Assembly: GCA_028714955.1 (NCBI GenBank)
Contig: JAQTLK010000001.1
Span: 96,050 to 140,822 of the forward strand
Reading direction: 5' to 3'
Source of the DNA: Sulfuricella sp.
GTDB lineage: Bacteria > Pseudomonadota > Gammaproteobacteria > Burkholderiales > Sulfuricellaceae
DNA length: 44,773 bases
Shown piece by piece: positions 16,840 to 24,992 of the stretch. Position 1 is the stretch's first letter, and the number at the start of each line of letters is the position of its first letter. The notes under the pieces are model-generated. The model ran no database searches and was not told where the DNA came from. It saw only the letters and a list, made by a program, of their open reading frames with translations. Position numbers and translations under genes: made by a program.

Positions 16840-17250
16840 ATGACCCGTTTCATCATTCTGATCGCCGGATTTCTGGCTTATGGCGCCGCGCAGGCGGTAG
16901 CGCAGGAGTTGCCGCAAGGCTACTTGGCGCAAGCCCGGCAGGAAAATTCGCAGTTCCGCGAGTTTTCCGCCAGCCGCGGAGAAAATTTCTACCACGCCAA
17001 GCGCACTCACAGCAACGGCAAGCCCGTCAGTTGTGCCGCCTGTCATACCGACAACCCCAGGTCTGCCGGACGCAATGAGAAGACCGGCAAGGAAATCCTG
17101 CCCATGGCACCAGTTGCCAACAAGGCCCGTCTGGCCGATCCCGCCAAGGTGGAGAAATGGTTCAAGCGCAATTGCCAGGACGTGCTGGAGCGCGCCTGCA
17201 CCGCTCAGGAAAAGGGCGATTTTCTGACTTACCTGCTGTCGATCAAATAG
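16840..17250 (+). CDS. SHP-type monohaem cytochrome c (DUF1924)
   Basis: 136 aa exported cytochrome: signal peptide to about residue 21 (AQAVAQ), haem site CAACH at 65-69. The C-terminal half (RTGKE-like KTGKEILPMAP, then KVEKWFKRNC and ACTAQEKGDFLTYL) matches SHP, the oxygen-binding cytochrome of Rhodobacter sphaeroides. In SHP an Asn just before a Cys is the sixth haem ligand; here that is Asn111 before Cys112, with Cys120 available for the conserved disulfide. So the unusual Asn-ligated haem is probably kept, unlike cytochrome c'' where the ligand is His. A good AGGAG precedes the ATG at 16840. It is the first gene of the SHP-DHC-cytochrome b operon known from several proteobacteria. Confidence 0.87.
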   Translation: MTRFIILIAGFLAYGAAQAVAQELPQGYLAQARQENSQFREFSASRGENFYHAKRTHSNGKPVSCAACHTDNPRSAGRNEKTGKEILPMAPVANKARLADPAKVEKWFKRNCQDVLERACTAQEKGDFLTYLLSIK

Positions 17251-17259
17251 GAGTTCACC

Positions 17260-17748
17260 ATGAAACGTACACTTTTCGTGATTGCGATGTTTGGCGCGGC
17301 CCCGGTTTGGGCCGACGGGAACGAGAATCTTGCATCGGCGGTGGCCAATCCGCACTGGAAAACAGAATGCAGTGCCTGCCATATCGCCTACCCGCCATCC
17401 CTGTTGCCGGAGCGCTCGTGGCGCAAGTTGATGTCCGGCCTGGTCAAGCATTTCGGGCAGGATGCCAGCCTGGATGGGCCGACAGCGCAGGAAATCACAG
17501 CCTTTCTGGTAAACAACAGCGCCGATCGAGCACCCAATAAACGCGCAAAAAAAGTGATGGGCTCCCTCGGCCCTAACGAGGTCCCGCTGCGCATTACCGA
17601 AACTGCCTGGTTTGTCCGCAAGCATGACGAAATTTCCGCGTCAGTCTGGCAACGCCCCAAGGTGGGCAGTCCGGCCAATTGCGCCGCCTGCCATGCGGGT
17701 GCTGAGCGTGGTGATTACGCCGAGCACCGGGTCCGGATCCCGCATTAA
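17260..17748 (+). CDS. Diheme cytochrome c (DHC)
   Basis: 162 aa exported protein with two haem sites, CSACH at 37-41 and CAACH at 141-145, after a signal peptide (MKRTLFVIAMFGAAPVWA). The order 'W..EC.ACH.AYPP.LLP..SW..LM..L..HFG.DASL' followed by 'PLRITET..F.RKH..I...VW..P.VGS.ANC.ACH' is the DHC family pattern. In characterised members DHC passes electrons to SHP. It lies nine bases after SHP and nine before the cytochrome b gene. The C-terminal haem half is copied as the C-terminal domain of the next protein. Confidence 0.9.
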   Translation: MKRTLFVIAMFGAAPVWADGNENLASAVANPHWKTECSACHIAYPPSLLPERSWRKLMSGLVKHFGQDASLDGPTAQEITAFLVNNSADRAPNKRAKKVMGSLGPNEVPLRITETAWFVRKHDEISASVWQRPKVGSPANCAACHAGAERGDYAEHRVRIPH

Positions 17749-17757
17749 GGAAGAAAC

Positions 17758-18654
17758 ATGAAAATCCTTGTCTGGGATTTGCCCACGCGACTGTTTCACT
17801 GGCTGCTGGCGCTGAGTTTTGCGCTCGCCTACCTGAGTGCCGAGAAAGGAAACTGGCTTGAGGTACACGTTTTTTCCGGTTACCTGATGCTTGGCTTGCT
17901 GGCGTTCCGCCTGGCGTGGGGGTTCGTCGGCGCGCGCTATGCGCGCTTTTCTTCCTTTCGTTTCAGCTGCAAGGAAGGATTCGACTACCTGCAACAGGTT
18001 ATTGCGGGAACGCCCAGGCGCTACCTGGGCCATAACCCGGCGGGAAGTTGGGCGGTTTATCTGCTGCTGACATTGGCGTTTCTGGTCGGGTCGAGCGGAC
18101 TTTTTACGCTGGCCGGGCAGGAAGGGCTGGGGCCTCTGGCGGCATGGGTGCCATATGCCTCCGCCAAGACATTCAGGGAAATACATGAGGCCACGGTCAA
18201 TGCCATGCTGGCCATGGTGATCCTGCATCTGGCAGGTGTGGCGCTTGAGAGCTGGCGCCACCGCGAGAACCTGGCGCAAGCGATGCTCACCGGCAGCAAG
18301 GAGGGGAAACCCGAAGCCGCCATCTCCTCGCGGCATCTTTTCAGCGCACTGTCACTGCTTGCGGCAGTCATCGCGGGTGGTGCCTGGTACTTCAGTAGTG
18401 CGGCTGTTGCCGCCAGGGAGGGCAATGCAGGCGATAAAATCATGCGTTCCATTGATCCACGTGAAACCCCCTTGCGTATTACTGAAACGCCATACTGGCA
18501 AGGCAAGCACCGGCATATCGCGGCCAGCGTATGGCGCAGCCACGCGGTCGGTGCAAGGGCCAATTGCATTGCTTGCCACCACAACGCGGAACAGGGAAGT
18601 TTTGCCGCCAGCGCCATGCCGCGCGAGGTGGCCGCCAAGGCCGCCTTGCATTAG
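17758..18654 (+). CDS. Cytochrome b561 fused to a DHC-like haem c domain
   Basis: 298 aa. Residues 1-180 are a cytochrome b561-type membrane domain: WDLPTRLFHW with His14, HVFSGY with His37, EIHEATVNAM with His143 and ILHLAG with His157 as likely haem b ligands. A further membrane segment (about 192-214) then leads to a periplasmic tail with PLRITETPYWQGKH and the haem site CIACH at 270-274. That tail is clearly homologous to the second half of the preceding DHC protein, so the fusion likely provides a built-in c-type electron exit from the quinol-oxidising b subunit. The start, ATG at 17758, follows GGAAG. A second, unfused b561 protein is encoded at 36715-37296. Confidence 0.88.
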   Translation: MKILVWDLPTRLFHWLLALSFALAYLSAEKGNWLEVHVFSGYLMLGLLAFRLAWGFVGARYARFSSFRFSCKEGFDYLQQVIAGTPRRYLGHNPAGSWAVYLLLTLAFLVGSSGLFTLAGQEGLGPLAAWVPYASAKTFREIHEATVNAMLAMVILHLAGVALESWRHRENLAQAMLTGSKEGKPEAAISSRHLFSALSLLAAVIAGGAWYFSSAAVAAREGNAGDKIMRSIDPRETPLRITETPYWQGKHRHIAASVWRSHAVGARANCIACHHNAEQGSFAASAMPREVAAKAALH

Positions 18655-18686
18655 ACTGGCCCATATGACAACGAAGCCAGAATCTC

Positions 18687-19349
18687 ATGCGCCTGTTGCT
18701 TGTTGAAGACGATCCGCTGCTCGGAGATGGCATTTGCGTCGGTTTGTCGCAGGCCGGTTTCGTCGTGGACTGGGTGAAGGATGGCCTGGCCGCCAAACTG
18801 GCTTTGGAGACTGGCGATTATGCGCTAATGGTGCTCGATCTGGGCTTGCCCCGCCTGTCCGGCACGGAACTGCTGAAGTGGCTGCGCGGCACGGGAGACA
18901 ACACGCCGGTATTGATTCTTACCGCCAGGGATACGGTCGGGGACCGGGTGCGCGGCCTCGATGCGGGCGCCGATGATTATCTGGTCAAACCCTTCGACCT
19001 GGACGAACTGGCTGCGCGCATACGCGCCTTGCTGCGGCGGGTGGGCGGCCGCTCGACGCCGCTGATCGTTCATGGCTCGGTGCGGGTGGATCCGGCATCC
19101 CGCCGCGTGACGCAGGCGGGCGCCGTGGTGGACCTTTCTCCCAAGGAGTTTGCTGTCCTGCTGGATCTGCTGGAAAACGCCGGCCGCGCCCTGTCGCGCG
19201 AACGGCTGGAACAGAGCATTTACGGCTGGGGCGAGGAAGTGGAAAGCAACGCGGTGGAGGTTCACATTCATCATTTGCGCAAGAAACTTGGCGCCGAACT
19301 GATCCGCACCTTGCGGGGTGTCGGCTACTTGATCGATAAGGGCTCGTAA
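18687..19349 (+). CDS. OmpR-family response regulator (QseB-like)
   Basis: 220 aa. Receiver domain: MRLLLVEDDPLLGDGI with the acidic pocket, VLDLGLPRLSGTELL with the phosphoacceptor aspartate (Asp51), ILTARD and DYLVKPFDLDEL with the conserved lysine. The C-terminal winged helix ends LIRTLRGVGYLID, and the DNA-binding part contains SRERLEQSIYGW and ESNAVEVHIHHLRKKLG, which resembles the QseB/PmrA/TctD branch. The stop abuts the ATG of the kinase directly. It follows the SHP-DHC-b561 operon by 32 bases. The TTAAG repeats at 16765-16792 are a plausible target. The signal sensed is unknown. Confidence 0.92.
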   Translation: MRLLLVEDDPLLGDGICVGLSQAGFVVDWVKDGLAAKLALETGDYALMVLDLGLPRLSGTELLKWLRGTGDNTPVLILTARDTVGDRVRGLDAGADDYLVKPFDLDELAARIRALLRRVGGRSTPLIVHGSVRVDPASRRVTQAGAVVDLSPKEFAVLLDLLENAGRALSRERLEQSIYGWGEEVESNAVEVHIHHLRKKLGAELIRTLRGVGYLIDKGS

Positions 19350-20762
19350 ATGAACAAGCCCACTTCCCTGCGCGCCAAGCTGCTCCTGCTGCTGCTTGGC
19401 GCTGTCACCATGACGTGGATGGCCATCGCCCTGTTGACCTATTTTGACACGCGCCATGAGATCGACGAGATTTTTGACGCCCAGTTGGCCCAGTCCGCCA
19501 AGGTGTTGCTGGCCCAGGCCGTCCATGAAATCAGGGAGCAGCAGGGCGTTCATGGGGGCGTGGCGGCGGAGATTAAAACGGGTGACCACAAGTACGAACG
19601 CGAGCTTGCCTTTCAGGTTTGGGACAACAAGGGCCATCTGCTGATGCGCTCTTCCGGCGCGCCAGAGCGATCCTTGTCGCCCGGTTATGCGGCTGCCTCG
19701 CGCGCTGAAGATATGCGGCGCCACGCCCGCGGGCGTTTCGACGACAGCAAGATCGATGGCCAGTCCTGGCGCGTGTTCAGTCATTGGGACGAGGAGGAGG
19801 CCGTCCTGGTCCAGGTCGGAGAGCATAGCGAAGTGCGCCGGGAGCTCGCCGCCGGCGTGGCGGGGCGTCTGCTCGGCCCGCTGGCCGTGGGCTTGCCGGT
19901 TCTCGGCGTGTTGCTATGGGTCGCATTGGGGCGGGGACTGGCGCCGTTGCGCAAGGTCAATGCCGAGGTGGAAGCGCGCGATCCCGGTTACCTCGCGCCG
20001 CTGGCGAGCCAGGGGATTCCTGCCGAAATAGCGCCTCTGGTGAACTCCATCAACCGTCTCCTGACCCGCTTGGGCGAGGCGCTGGAGAATGAGCGCCGCT
20101 TCACAGCCGATGCCGCCCACGAGCTGCGCACCCCGCTTGCTGCCCTGAAAACGCAGGCTCAGGTGGCCTTGCGCGCGGAAGATGCCGGGCAGCGGCGCAC
20201 CGCGCTGGAAAACCTGATTCTGGGAACCGACCGCGCTACCCACCTGGTGGAACAACTGCTGACCCTGGCGCGCCTCGACCCGGCGGCAGAAAACGCTGCG
20301 ATAATCGAGCGTTGCGACCTTGCGGTAGTGGCCCGGCGCATTCTGGCGGAGCTCGCGCCGGCAGCGCTGGCCCGGCACATCGAACTTGAACTGATGGGAC
20401 CCGAGTCCGTCCCGGTCACCGGCAATTCCGCGATGCTCGGCATCCTGCTGCGCAACCTGGTGGACAATGCCATTTGCTATACCCCGCCCGGAGGCAAGGT
20501 GTGGGTGTCGGTTGGAGCCGGGAGGCTGGAAGTGGCGGACAGCGGGGCGGGCATTCCCGCCGCGGAACGGCAGCGGGTATTCGACCGCTTTTACCGTGTG
20601 CTGGGGAGCGGGGTGCCGGGCAGCGGTCTGGGTTTGTCCATCGTCAAACACATTGCCGATTTGCATGGCGCAGCCATAACCCTGGGGGAAGGCGAAAAAG
20701 GTGTCGGTCTTCGGGTGACGCTGGACTTTGTGCCCGAGCGCAAACAGCAACGGGCGCCGTAG
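19350..20762 (+). CDS. Sensor histidine kinase (QseC-like)
   Basis: 470 aa. Membrane segment at about residues 8-28, then a periplasmic domain to about 168, a second membrane segment (LGPLAVGLPVLGVLLWVALG) and a HAMP-like linker. The H-box is FTADAAHELRTPLAAL. The ATPase domain has the N-box NLVDNAICYTPPGG, G1 VADSGAGIPAAE and G2 GSGLGLSIVKHI. The QseC relationship is a branch resemblance; no catecholamine or autoinducer sensing should be assumed. It begins immediately after the regulator stop and ends in the loop of a hairpin at 20747-20772, convergent with the TonB receptor gene. Confidence 0.92.
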   Translation: MNKPTSLRAKLLLLLLGAVTMTWMAIALLTYFDTRHEIDEIFDAQLAQSAKVLLAQAVHEIREQQGVHGGVAAEIKTGDHKYERELAFQVWDNKGHLLMRSSGAPERSLSPGYAAASRAEDMRRHARGRFDDSKIDGQSWRVFSHWDEEEAVLVQVGEHSEVRRELAAGVAGRLLGPLAVGLPVLGVLLWVALGRGLAPLRKVNAEVEARDPGYLAPLASQGIPAEIAPLVNSINRLLTRLGEALENERRFTADAAHELRTPLAALKTQAQVALRAEDAGQRRTALENLILGTDRATHLVEQLLTLARLDPAAENAAIIERCDLAVVARRILAELAPAALARHIELELMGPESVPVTGNSAMLGILLRNLVDNAICYTPPGGKVWVSVGAGRLEVADSGAGIPAAERQRVFDRFYRVLGSGVPGSGLGLSIVKHIADLHGAAITLGEGEKGVGLRVTLDFVPERKQQRAP

Positions 20763-20772
20763 CGCCCGTTGC
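20747..20772. terminator. Hairpin between convergent genes
   Basis: GCAACGGGCGC (20747-20757) and GCGCCCGTTGC (20762-20772) are perfect 11-base arms around a four-base loop, which contains most of the stop codon of the kinase. No T-run follows on either strand. The location between two converging genes suggests a bidirectional stop signal, but without U-tract this is provisional. Confidence 0.55.
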
Positions 20773-20796
20773 GATGCCATGTGATTCAGGCCCGGG

Positions 20797-23085
20797 TCAG
20801 AACTTCACGTTGACGCCGGCATAGATCGAACGGCCCATGCCGGGAACAGCGATTCCATAAGGAGAACCACCTGTCGGAGGCATGGTTCTCCCCTGTCCCA
20901 CATAGGCGCCACCCAAAGGATAGTCATAGAGCCTGTCGAAGACATTGTCTATGCCCACATCAAACCGTGCTTTTTTCCACGTATAGCTGCTGCGCAGATT
21001 GAGCAAACCGTAGCCCGAGGTTTTAAGCTCGTTGCGAATTTGCGACACGTCATCCTTGGCGGCAACCATCTGGACTTCCGCGGTGTTGGTCCAGCTGCCG
21101 AGGTGTTGCACGACAGCCAGTTTCGCGTTCAGCGGCATGATGTTGTAGAGGTCGTCGTCGGCGCCGCTCGCGGTCTTCCCCCGGACATAATTCAGCATGC
21201 CGGTTGCCGTGAAGCTGCCATAAGCAGTATTTTTGGCCAGCGGGAAATAACCGGAAACATCCAGGCCGTAAAGGCGCGCATCCTGGTTAAGGTACTTGAG
21301 GAAGACGAAATTGTTGCTCGTCGTCTGCGCAGCCAGCGTGCAGGCACCGCCGCTGCCATCGGCGGCCGTGCAGCGCCGCGCATTGATGTAGTCCTGTACG
21401 TAGGTGAAGTACGGCGTGACTTTCAGTCCCCAGTTCTGCTGCTCGGCGTCATGCCAGTCCGCGGTGGCGCTGAGGGTGTGCGCCACCTCCGGCTTCAGGT
21501 CCACATTGCCAACATAGCCGTTGCCATCGCCTGCCGTATTGATCATGTTCATGGCCATGCCGCCTGTCGACCAGGCATAGCGTTCATAGAGGTTGGGCGA
21601 GCGGGTTTTGCGGGCATAGCCGAACTCGTAAGTCTTGCTGCTATCCTGGGTATAGCGCGCCAGCGCGGTCATGTCCCAGTTGTTGTCGGTGCGGCTGCGG
21701 TCGCTGGCATTGAATTTTGTCGCATCGGCCAGATACGTGGCGCCGGTGTTATAGCCCTGCACCGTGCCCGTATCCATCTTCACCGTTTCGCTGCGCACGC
21801 CTAGCTGGCTGAGCCATTGCGGAGACCAGCGCGCTTCCCATTCTGCAAAGGCGGCATAGCGATCCCGCTGACCATCATTGATATCCCAAAACGTATTAGG
21901 CCACATGCCCGCGCCCGAGGGGTCCCACCAGTCGCTGAAGCGGTAGCGTTGATATTCGCCGCCCACCCTGAGCGTGTCACGCGCTGAAAGCAGGATATCC
22001 GCCTTGACCAGCGCGCCGGTATTTCTTCCTTCCGTATCCATCGGCATGCCGCCAGCGAGCGGCTTTGCGCTGGCGGCGTTGTAGTACCAGTATTCCTTGT
22101 CCTCGAGGAAATCCATCTTGTGCCGCGTATGCTCGTGATACGCGCGCGCCTGCAAGGTGCCCCAGTCGTATTGGCCGGTATAGCGCAGATTGACCTGATT
22201 GCTCTTGTTGTCGGTCATGTCCATGCGCTGGTTCGGGTAGCCCTGGTAGGGGATGTGTTGATATCCCACCTTCAGTTCGACCAGGTGGTTTTCATTGCGC
22301 AGCGCAAAGCCGAGCGAATGGTTGTCGGATTCATACGCGGTAGAGCCCACTTCGTCGCCAGCCAGCCAGGGTACCGATACGGCGGGCGCCTGTGGCGGGT
22401 TTATATAGGCCGGGCCTGCCTTCTTGAAGTCTCCGCCGGCTTTGTAGTTGTCGGACTGGACGGTCGAGCCACTGTAGGTCATGCTCAGATTTTCGTTTGC
22501 GATCGTCGCCGAAACATTGCCGCCCGTGGCATTGCCGTTGCTGCGATAGAAAGCGCCGGCCTCGCCCTTGAGCAGCATTCCCTGCCCTGCCGCGGCAAAC
22601 TCCGGTGCCGGGGAATTGACCACGATGGTGCCGCCAATGCTGTCGCCGCCCAGGCTCACCGGCGCGATGCCGGAAAATACCTGGATACTGCGCACGTTGC
22701 TGGGATCGATGTAGGAGAGAGGCGGATTCATGTGGTTGCCGCAGGCGGAAATCAGGTCCATGCCATCGACCTTGATGCGCAGCCGGTCATCCCCCAGGCC
22801 GTGGATCACCGGCAGGCCGGACACGCCGCCGTTGCCGTACAGGCTGACGCCGGGCACATCGCTCAGCAGGCTGGCGGTATCGCTGGTGGCCGAGCGCTTG
22901 GGCGCCAGGCTGGCCTCATCGATCAGGGTTGCGCCCACCGGCTGGCTGGCGTCGACTTTCGACGCGCTGACGGTGACTTCCGGCAGCGTGGTGGCCTTGT
23001 CCTCGGCGGCAGCCACATTGGCGCCAAACGCGGCGGGCAAGGTCATGGCAACCGCGAGTGCGATGCTCTTTCTGGTAAACATCAT
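20797..23085 (-). CDS. TonB-dependent receptor, putative copper type
   Basis: 762 aa outer-membrane receptor with signal peptide (to about residue 27, ANVAAAED), TonB-box-like LPEVTVSAS, a plug domain (VPGVSLYGN, IHGLGDDRLRIKVDGMD, IQVFSGIAPVSLGGDSIGGTIV) and a beta barrel ending in YAGVNVKF. Residues Cys115-Gly-Asn-His-Met119 lie in the plug motif SACGNHMNPPLSYID, and His322-x-Met324 lies in RHKMDF of the barrel. In the copper receptor OprC of Pseudomonas, a CxxxM pair and an HxM pair together bind copper, so the pattern here suggests Cu binding. Start at 23085 (or 23082, the next codon); AGGGAG precedes it but is buried in a hairpin. Its own upstream region carries a RegA-like box. Confidence 0.85.
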   Translation of the reverse strand: MMFTRKSIALAVAMTLPAAFGANVAAAEDKATTLPEVTVSASKVDASQPVGATLIDEASLAPKRSATSDTASLLSDVPGVSLYGNGGVSGLPVIHGLGDDRLRIKVDGMDLISACGNHMNPPLSYIDPSNVRSIQVFSGIAPVSLGGDSIGGTIVVNSPAPEFAAAGQGMLLKGEAGAFYRSNGNATGGNVSATIANENLSMTYSGSTVQSDNYKAGGDFKKAGPAYINPPQAPAVSVPWLAGDEVGSTAYESDNHSLGFALRNENHLVELKVGYQHIPYQGYPNQRMDMTDNKSNQVNLRYTGQYDWGTLQARAYHEHTRHKMDFLEDKEYWYYNAASAKPLAGGMPMDTEGRNTGALVKADILLSARDTLRVGGEYQRYRFSDWWDPSGAGMWPNTFWDINDGQRDRYAAFAEWEARWSPQWLSQLGVRSETVKMDTGTVQGYNTGATYLADATKFNASDRSRTDNNWDMTALARYTQDSSKTYEFGYARKTRSPNLYERYAWSTGGMAMNMINTAGDGNGYVGNVDLKPEVAHTLSATADWHDAEQQNWGLKVTPYFTYVQDYINARRCTAADGSGGACTLAAQTTSNNFVFLKYLNQDARLYGLDVSGYFPLAKNTAYGSFTATGMLNYVRGKTASGADDDLYNIMPLNAKLAVVQHLGSWTNTAEVQMVAAKDDVSQIRNELKTSGYGLLNLRSSYTWKKARFDVGIDNVFDRLYDYPLGGAYVGQGRTMPPTGGSPYGIAVPGMGRSIYAGVNVKF

Positions 23086-23086
23086 G

Positions 23087-23126
23087 AAATACTCCCTAGG
23101 TTATGGCTTGTTGACTGGGAGTATTT
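23087..23126 (-). promoter_or_regulatory. Leader hairpin enclosing the ribosome site of the copper-type receptor
   Basis: In the minus-strand transcript, AAATACTCCC (23126-23117) can pair with GGGAGTATTT (23096-23087) across a 20-base loop. The 3' arm contains the GGGAG that would act as the Shine-Dalgarno sequence, and it ends one base before the ATG at 23085. The ten pairs are perfect. Such a structure would hide the ribosome site unless opened, so translation may be controlled by heat, a ligand, a small RNA or a protein. Which, if any, cannot be told. Confidence 0.55.
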
Positions 23127-23151
23127 TAGTGGAAGCTAATGCAGCGGGGGT

Positions 23152-23166
23152 GCGGCATATCGTCGC
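23152..23166. promoter_or_regulatory. RegA-like box upstream of the copper-type receptor
   Basis: GCGGC (23152-23156), five bases, GTCGC (23162-23166), within the near-palindrome TGCGGCATATCGTCGCA. It lies 67-81 bases upstream of the start codon at 23085. The form matches the GCGRC-N5-GNCGC pattern known for RegA/RegR-family regulators, two of which are encoded at 34220 and 36139. Confidence 0.6.
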
Positions 23167-23216
23167 ATAGCCCATAAGGGGAGTGCCGCGGCAAATATTT
23201 GGCCCCAAGAGGGGCA

Positions 23217-23621
23217 TCATTGCGCCGTGGTGACGAATCCGAGCTTGCTGATGCCGGCGCGATTGATCGCGGCCATGACCTGCGCCACGCGGCCGTACTT
23301 TACGTTCTCGTCGGCGTGGAGCTGGACGTTCATGTCAGGTGTTGCGGCGTGCATTTTTTTCAGCTCGCTTTCCAGCATGTCGAAATGGATCGGTCGCTGG
23401 TCGATATAGACCGTGCCCTGGACATCGATGGAGATCTGCACCGGCTGGGCTTGCTTGAGCGGGTCGACGGCCGCCGTCTTGGGCAGGTCGACCTTGACCG
23501 CCTGCATCAGCAGCGGCGCGGTGACGATGAACACGATCAGCAACACCAGCATCACGTCCACCAGCGGCGTGACGTTGATGTCCGACATGGCGGATTGTTC
23601 GGAGGACGTGTGCAAGGCCAT
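23217..23621 (-). CDS. exbD: ExbD, TonB motor subunit
   Basis: 134 aa. One membrane segment near the N-terminus carries the proton-relay aspartate in INVTPLVDVMLVLLIVFI (Asp22), followed by a periplasmic domain ending GISKLGFVTTAQ. ExbD and ExbB convert the proton-motive force into movement of TonB. It is last in the tonB-exbB-exbD order and starts 12 bases after exbB. The copper-type receptor gene begins 131 bases downstream on the same strand, with its own box and hairpin, so it may be expressed both from read-through and separately. Confidence 0.93.
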   Translation of the reverse strand: MALHTSSEQSAMSDINVTPLVDVMLVLLIVFIVTAPLLMQAVKVDLPKTAAVDPLKQAQPVQISIDVQGTVYIDQRPIHFDMLESELKKMHAATPDMNVQLHADENVKYGRVAQVMAAINRAGISKLGFVTTAQ

Positions 23622-23633
23622 GGCGATCTCTCC

Positions 23634-24290
23634 CTATTTCACGCTGAAGTCGGACTTGAGCGCGAGATTCAGGAAGTCGTTGGCAAAGGACTCCAGTTCC
23701 GCCACGTACAGGCGCACCTGGCGCAAGCCATAGTTGTAGGCGAGCACGGCGGGGATGGCGGTGGCGATGCCGATGGCGGTGGAGATCAGCGCCTCGCCAA
23801 TCGGCCCGGCCACCACGTCAAGTCCGGCCGAGCCGGTGTGGCTGATGTCCTGCAAGGCATGCATGATGCCCCAAACCGTGCCGAACAGGCCGACAAAAGG
23901 CGCGGTGGAGCCAATGCTCGCCAGCACCATCAGGCCGCTTTCCAGTCGATGCTGCTCCTTTTCAACCTGGCTGCGCAGGCGGCGTTCCAGCACCGTCTGT
24001 TTGTCGCCGCTGTTTTGCAGGCTGTTCGCGCCGCCGCTTTCGATTTCACGCAGCATTTCGAACCCCGCCCGGCACAGTTGCGCGAGCGGGCCTTGCGCCT
24101 GCCGGGCGGCGGCTTCGGCTTCGGTCAGATTGCGCGCGTTCCAGAAACTTTTGGTGAAGGCACGGTTTTGCCGCGACAGCCGCCACTGCAGCCAGCCCTT
24201 CATCACGATCAGCGTCCATGAAATTACCGAGAAAGAGATCAGGAGCCACAGGGTTGCGGCCACGATGGGAGAGGTTGAATGTCCAAACAT
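23634..24290 (-). CDS. exbB: ExbB, TonB motor subunit (MotA/TolQ/ExbB family)
   Basis: 218 aa with three membrane segments: about 10-32, and the characteristic pair in LASIGSTAPFVGLFGTVWGIMHAL and GPIGEALISTAIGIATAIPAVLAYN. These are the MotA/TolQ/ExbB proton-channel signatures. The N-terminus has no long periplasmic extension, so it is the short ExbB type. The ATG at 24290 is preferred over an in-frame TTG at 24296. The gene starts inside or directly at the end of tonB (which stops at 24293), showing tight coupling. Confidence 0.93.
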   Translation of the reverse strand: MFGHSTSPIVAATLWLLISFSVISWTLIVMKGWLQWRLSRQNRAFTKSFWNARNLTEAEAAARQAQGPLAQLCRAGFEMLREIESGGANSLQNSGDKQTVLERRLRSQVEKEQHRLESGLMVLASIGSTAPFVGLFGTVWGIMHALQDISHTGSAGLDVVAGPIGEALISTAIGIATAIPAVLAYNYGLRQVRLYVAELESFANDFLNLALKSDFSVK

Positions 24291-24292
24291 GT

Positions 24293-24961
24293 TCAATTTT
24301 CCAATTTAAAGGTGATCGGTACTTCCACCCAGGCGGCGATGGACTGGCTGCCCTTTCTGGCAGGGACGAAGCGCCATTTTTTGACTGCTTCCAGCGCGGC
24401 CTGGTCTAGCAGCTCATAGCCGCTGGTTTTTCTCAGTTCCACCCGGTTGCAGGTCCCGTCCGCCAGCACCTCGGCGCGCACCAGAACCCGGCCCTCGATG
24501 CCCCTGCGCCGCGCCATGGTGGGGTAAACCGGCGGCGGGTTGTTGAGGTAGGCGGCGCTGAAGCGCGGGGCTTCCACTACCGGTTCCGTTGTCGCCGCCA
24601 CGGAAGGCGCGGCTGGTGCGGGCGGCGTTGGCGCAACGGCAACCGGCACCGGTTCGGGCGCCTGTTCCATGACCCTTTCCGGAACCGGCTGCGCCTGCAG
24701 CAACTGGCGCACCACGGGCTTTACCCGGCGCGGCATCCTGGGCTCGGGTTTGGGGGGTTCGGGCTGCTTCGGCGTGATTTTGGGCTGTGGCGGCAGAGGA
24801 GGCGCCAGCAGTGCCACCTCGATCACCGTCAGCGGCCGGGGCGGAACAACGTCGCTCTTGAAATGAGCAAAACCCCACCATGCGGTGGCATGCAGAAGCA
24901 CGACCAGGCCGAACGAGGGCAACCAGCGCGGCCACTCCCGCTCGGATTCGACTTGCACCAT
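24293..24961 (-). CDS. tonB: TonB, energy-transducing protein
   Basis: 222 aa. One N-terminal membrane helix (LPSFGLVVLLHATAWWGF, with a His as in TonB's functional helix), a long Pro/Lys/Glu-rich periplasmic spacer (PPLPPQPKITPKQPEPPKPEP), then the C-terminal TonB fold from AYLNNPPPVYPTMARRRGIEG to the end. It spans the periplasm and touches the TonB box of receptors. The ATG at 24961 is preferred; an in-frame TTG at 24985 would add eight residues. It sits 31 bases after the SafE-like gene in a single minus-strand run, so this motor is likely dedicated to the two receptors here. Confidence 0.9.
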   Translation of the reverse strand: MVQVESEREWPRWLPSFGLVVLLHATAWWGFAHFKSDVVPPRPLTVIEVALLAPPLPPQPKITPKQPEPPKPEPRMPRRVKPVVRQLLQAQPVPERVMEQAPEPVPVAVAPTPPAPAAPSVAATTEPVVEAPRFSAAYLNNPPPVYPTMARRRGIEGRVLVRAEVLADGTCNRVELRKTSGYELLDQAALEAVKKWRFVPARKGSQSIAAWVEVPITFKLEN

Positions 24962-24992
24962 TGCGTATTCCAAATACGATCCCAAACGGCGC

